Positions 64,000-64,000 of a stretch of DNA of 64,000 bases are shown here, in pieces. Both the position numbers and the translations under genes were made by a program. The first letter of the stretch is position 1. Each line of letters begins with the position of its first letter. Below the pieces are notes generated by a model. That model ran no database searches and had not been told where the DNA came from. It saw only the letters and a list, made by a program, of their open reading frames with translations. The DNA is from Desulfobulbaceae bacterium (GTDB lineage Bacteria; Desulfobacterota; Desulfobulbia; Desulfobulbales; SURF-16), in the NCBI GenBank assembly GCA_002868945.1, contig PKTX01000028.1, positions 42,595 to 106,594 of the forward strand, written 5' to 3'.

Positions 64000-64000
64000 C

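Overview
The window is one stretch of a GC-rich Gram-negative chromosome, about 60% GC by eye. The gene content fits an anaerobe of the Desulfobacterota (Desulfobulbales-like): a PerR-type peroxide response with KatG and rubrerythrin, a bacteriohemerythrin, a NapH/NapG-like polyferredoxin beside a DUF362 protein, a reduced V-type ATPase of the chlamydia/spirochaete kind, and c-di-GMP and two-component proteins with cysteine-rich additions. That placement is inference from gene content, not from a marker gene. No rRNA, convincing tRNA, CRISPR array, phage or transposase gene is visible.

Layout. 1-709: the N-terminal part of an MFS transporter running off the left edge. 979-4773: a peroxide-stress block (perR, katG, rubrerythrin) in which each gene has a similar AT-rich palindrome over its promoter. 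4928-7502: thioredoxin 2, a PAS-GGDEF diguanylate cyclase and an HD-GYP protein with a dead GGDEF domain. 7533-19449: housekeeping and enzyme genes (ChaN-PDZ lipoprotein, alkaline-phosphatase-fold enzyme, DUF454 protein, pyruvate kinase, spermidine-synthase-like protein, TPR-methyltransferase, polyferredoxin plus DUF362, aminotransferase). 19964-22327: a tail-to-tail pair for 3-3 peptidoglycan cross-links (MepK-like endopeptidase and LdtD-like L,D-transpeptidase). 22443-24025: a decayed two-gene cassette (winged-helix protein plus nucleotidyltransferase with a HepT-like tail), broken by a 2-nt frameshift and a 150-bp inserted element. 25014-33629: a type I restriction-modification operon, hsdM-fic-hsdS-(hsdR fragment)-fic-hsdR, where the hsdS/hsdR junction occurs twice and brackets one fic gene. 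33675-36136: small proteins and bacteriohemerythrin. 36433-47085: a complete phosphonate operon phnF-D-C-E-G-H-I-J-K-L-M-N-P. 47145-49517: a tandem DUF1566 protein and a six-hairpin glycosidase. 49600-57153: a V-type ATPase operon B-D-I-K-E-DUF2764-A. 57501-63911: a hypothetical gene, an HD-GYP response regulator, and a sigma-54 regulator with its hybrid kinase. The window ends in a run of 16 G.

How the genes work together. The phn operon encodes import of phosphonate (PhnCDE), the C-P lyase core (PhnGHIJ with PhnK), the nucleotide chemistry (PhnL, PhnM), ribosyl bisphosphate recycling (PhnN, PhnP) and a repressor (PhnF). The V-type ATPase rotor subunit keeps, at matching spacing, the residues that bind sodium in the Enterococcus hirae rotor, so it may be Na+-coupled. 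The hsd operon is tightly coupled through ATGA overlaps, which ties both Fic proteins to the restriction system.

The intergenic DNA holds several families of short terminal-inverted-repeat elements. One begins with GGGTATCTTGAATAA, one ends in CAGCCCGTTGAAAAA and sits at stop codons, one begins with TGTCCAGAAAT, and one is a 159-bp near-palindrome. A short CTGAATTCTGAAT sequence also recurs. I found no entirely new system I can defend. The most unusual items are the Fic-bearing hsd operon with its duplicated junction, the shared PerR-type operators, the permuted V-ATPase operon with sodium ligands, and the repeat families.
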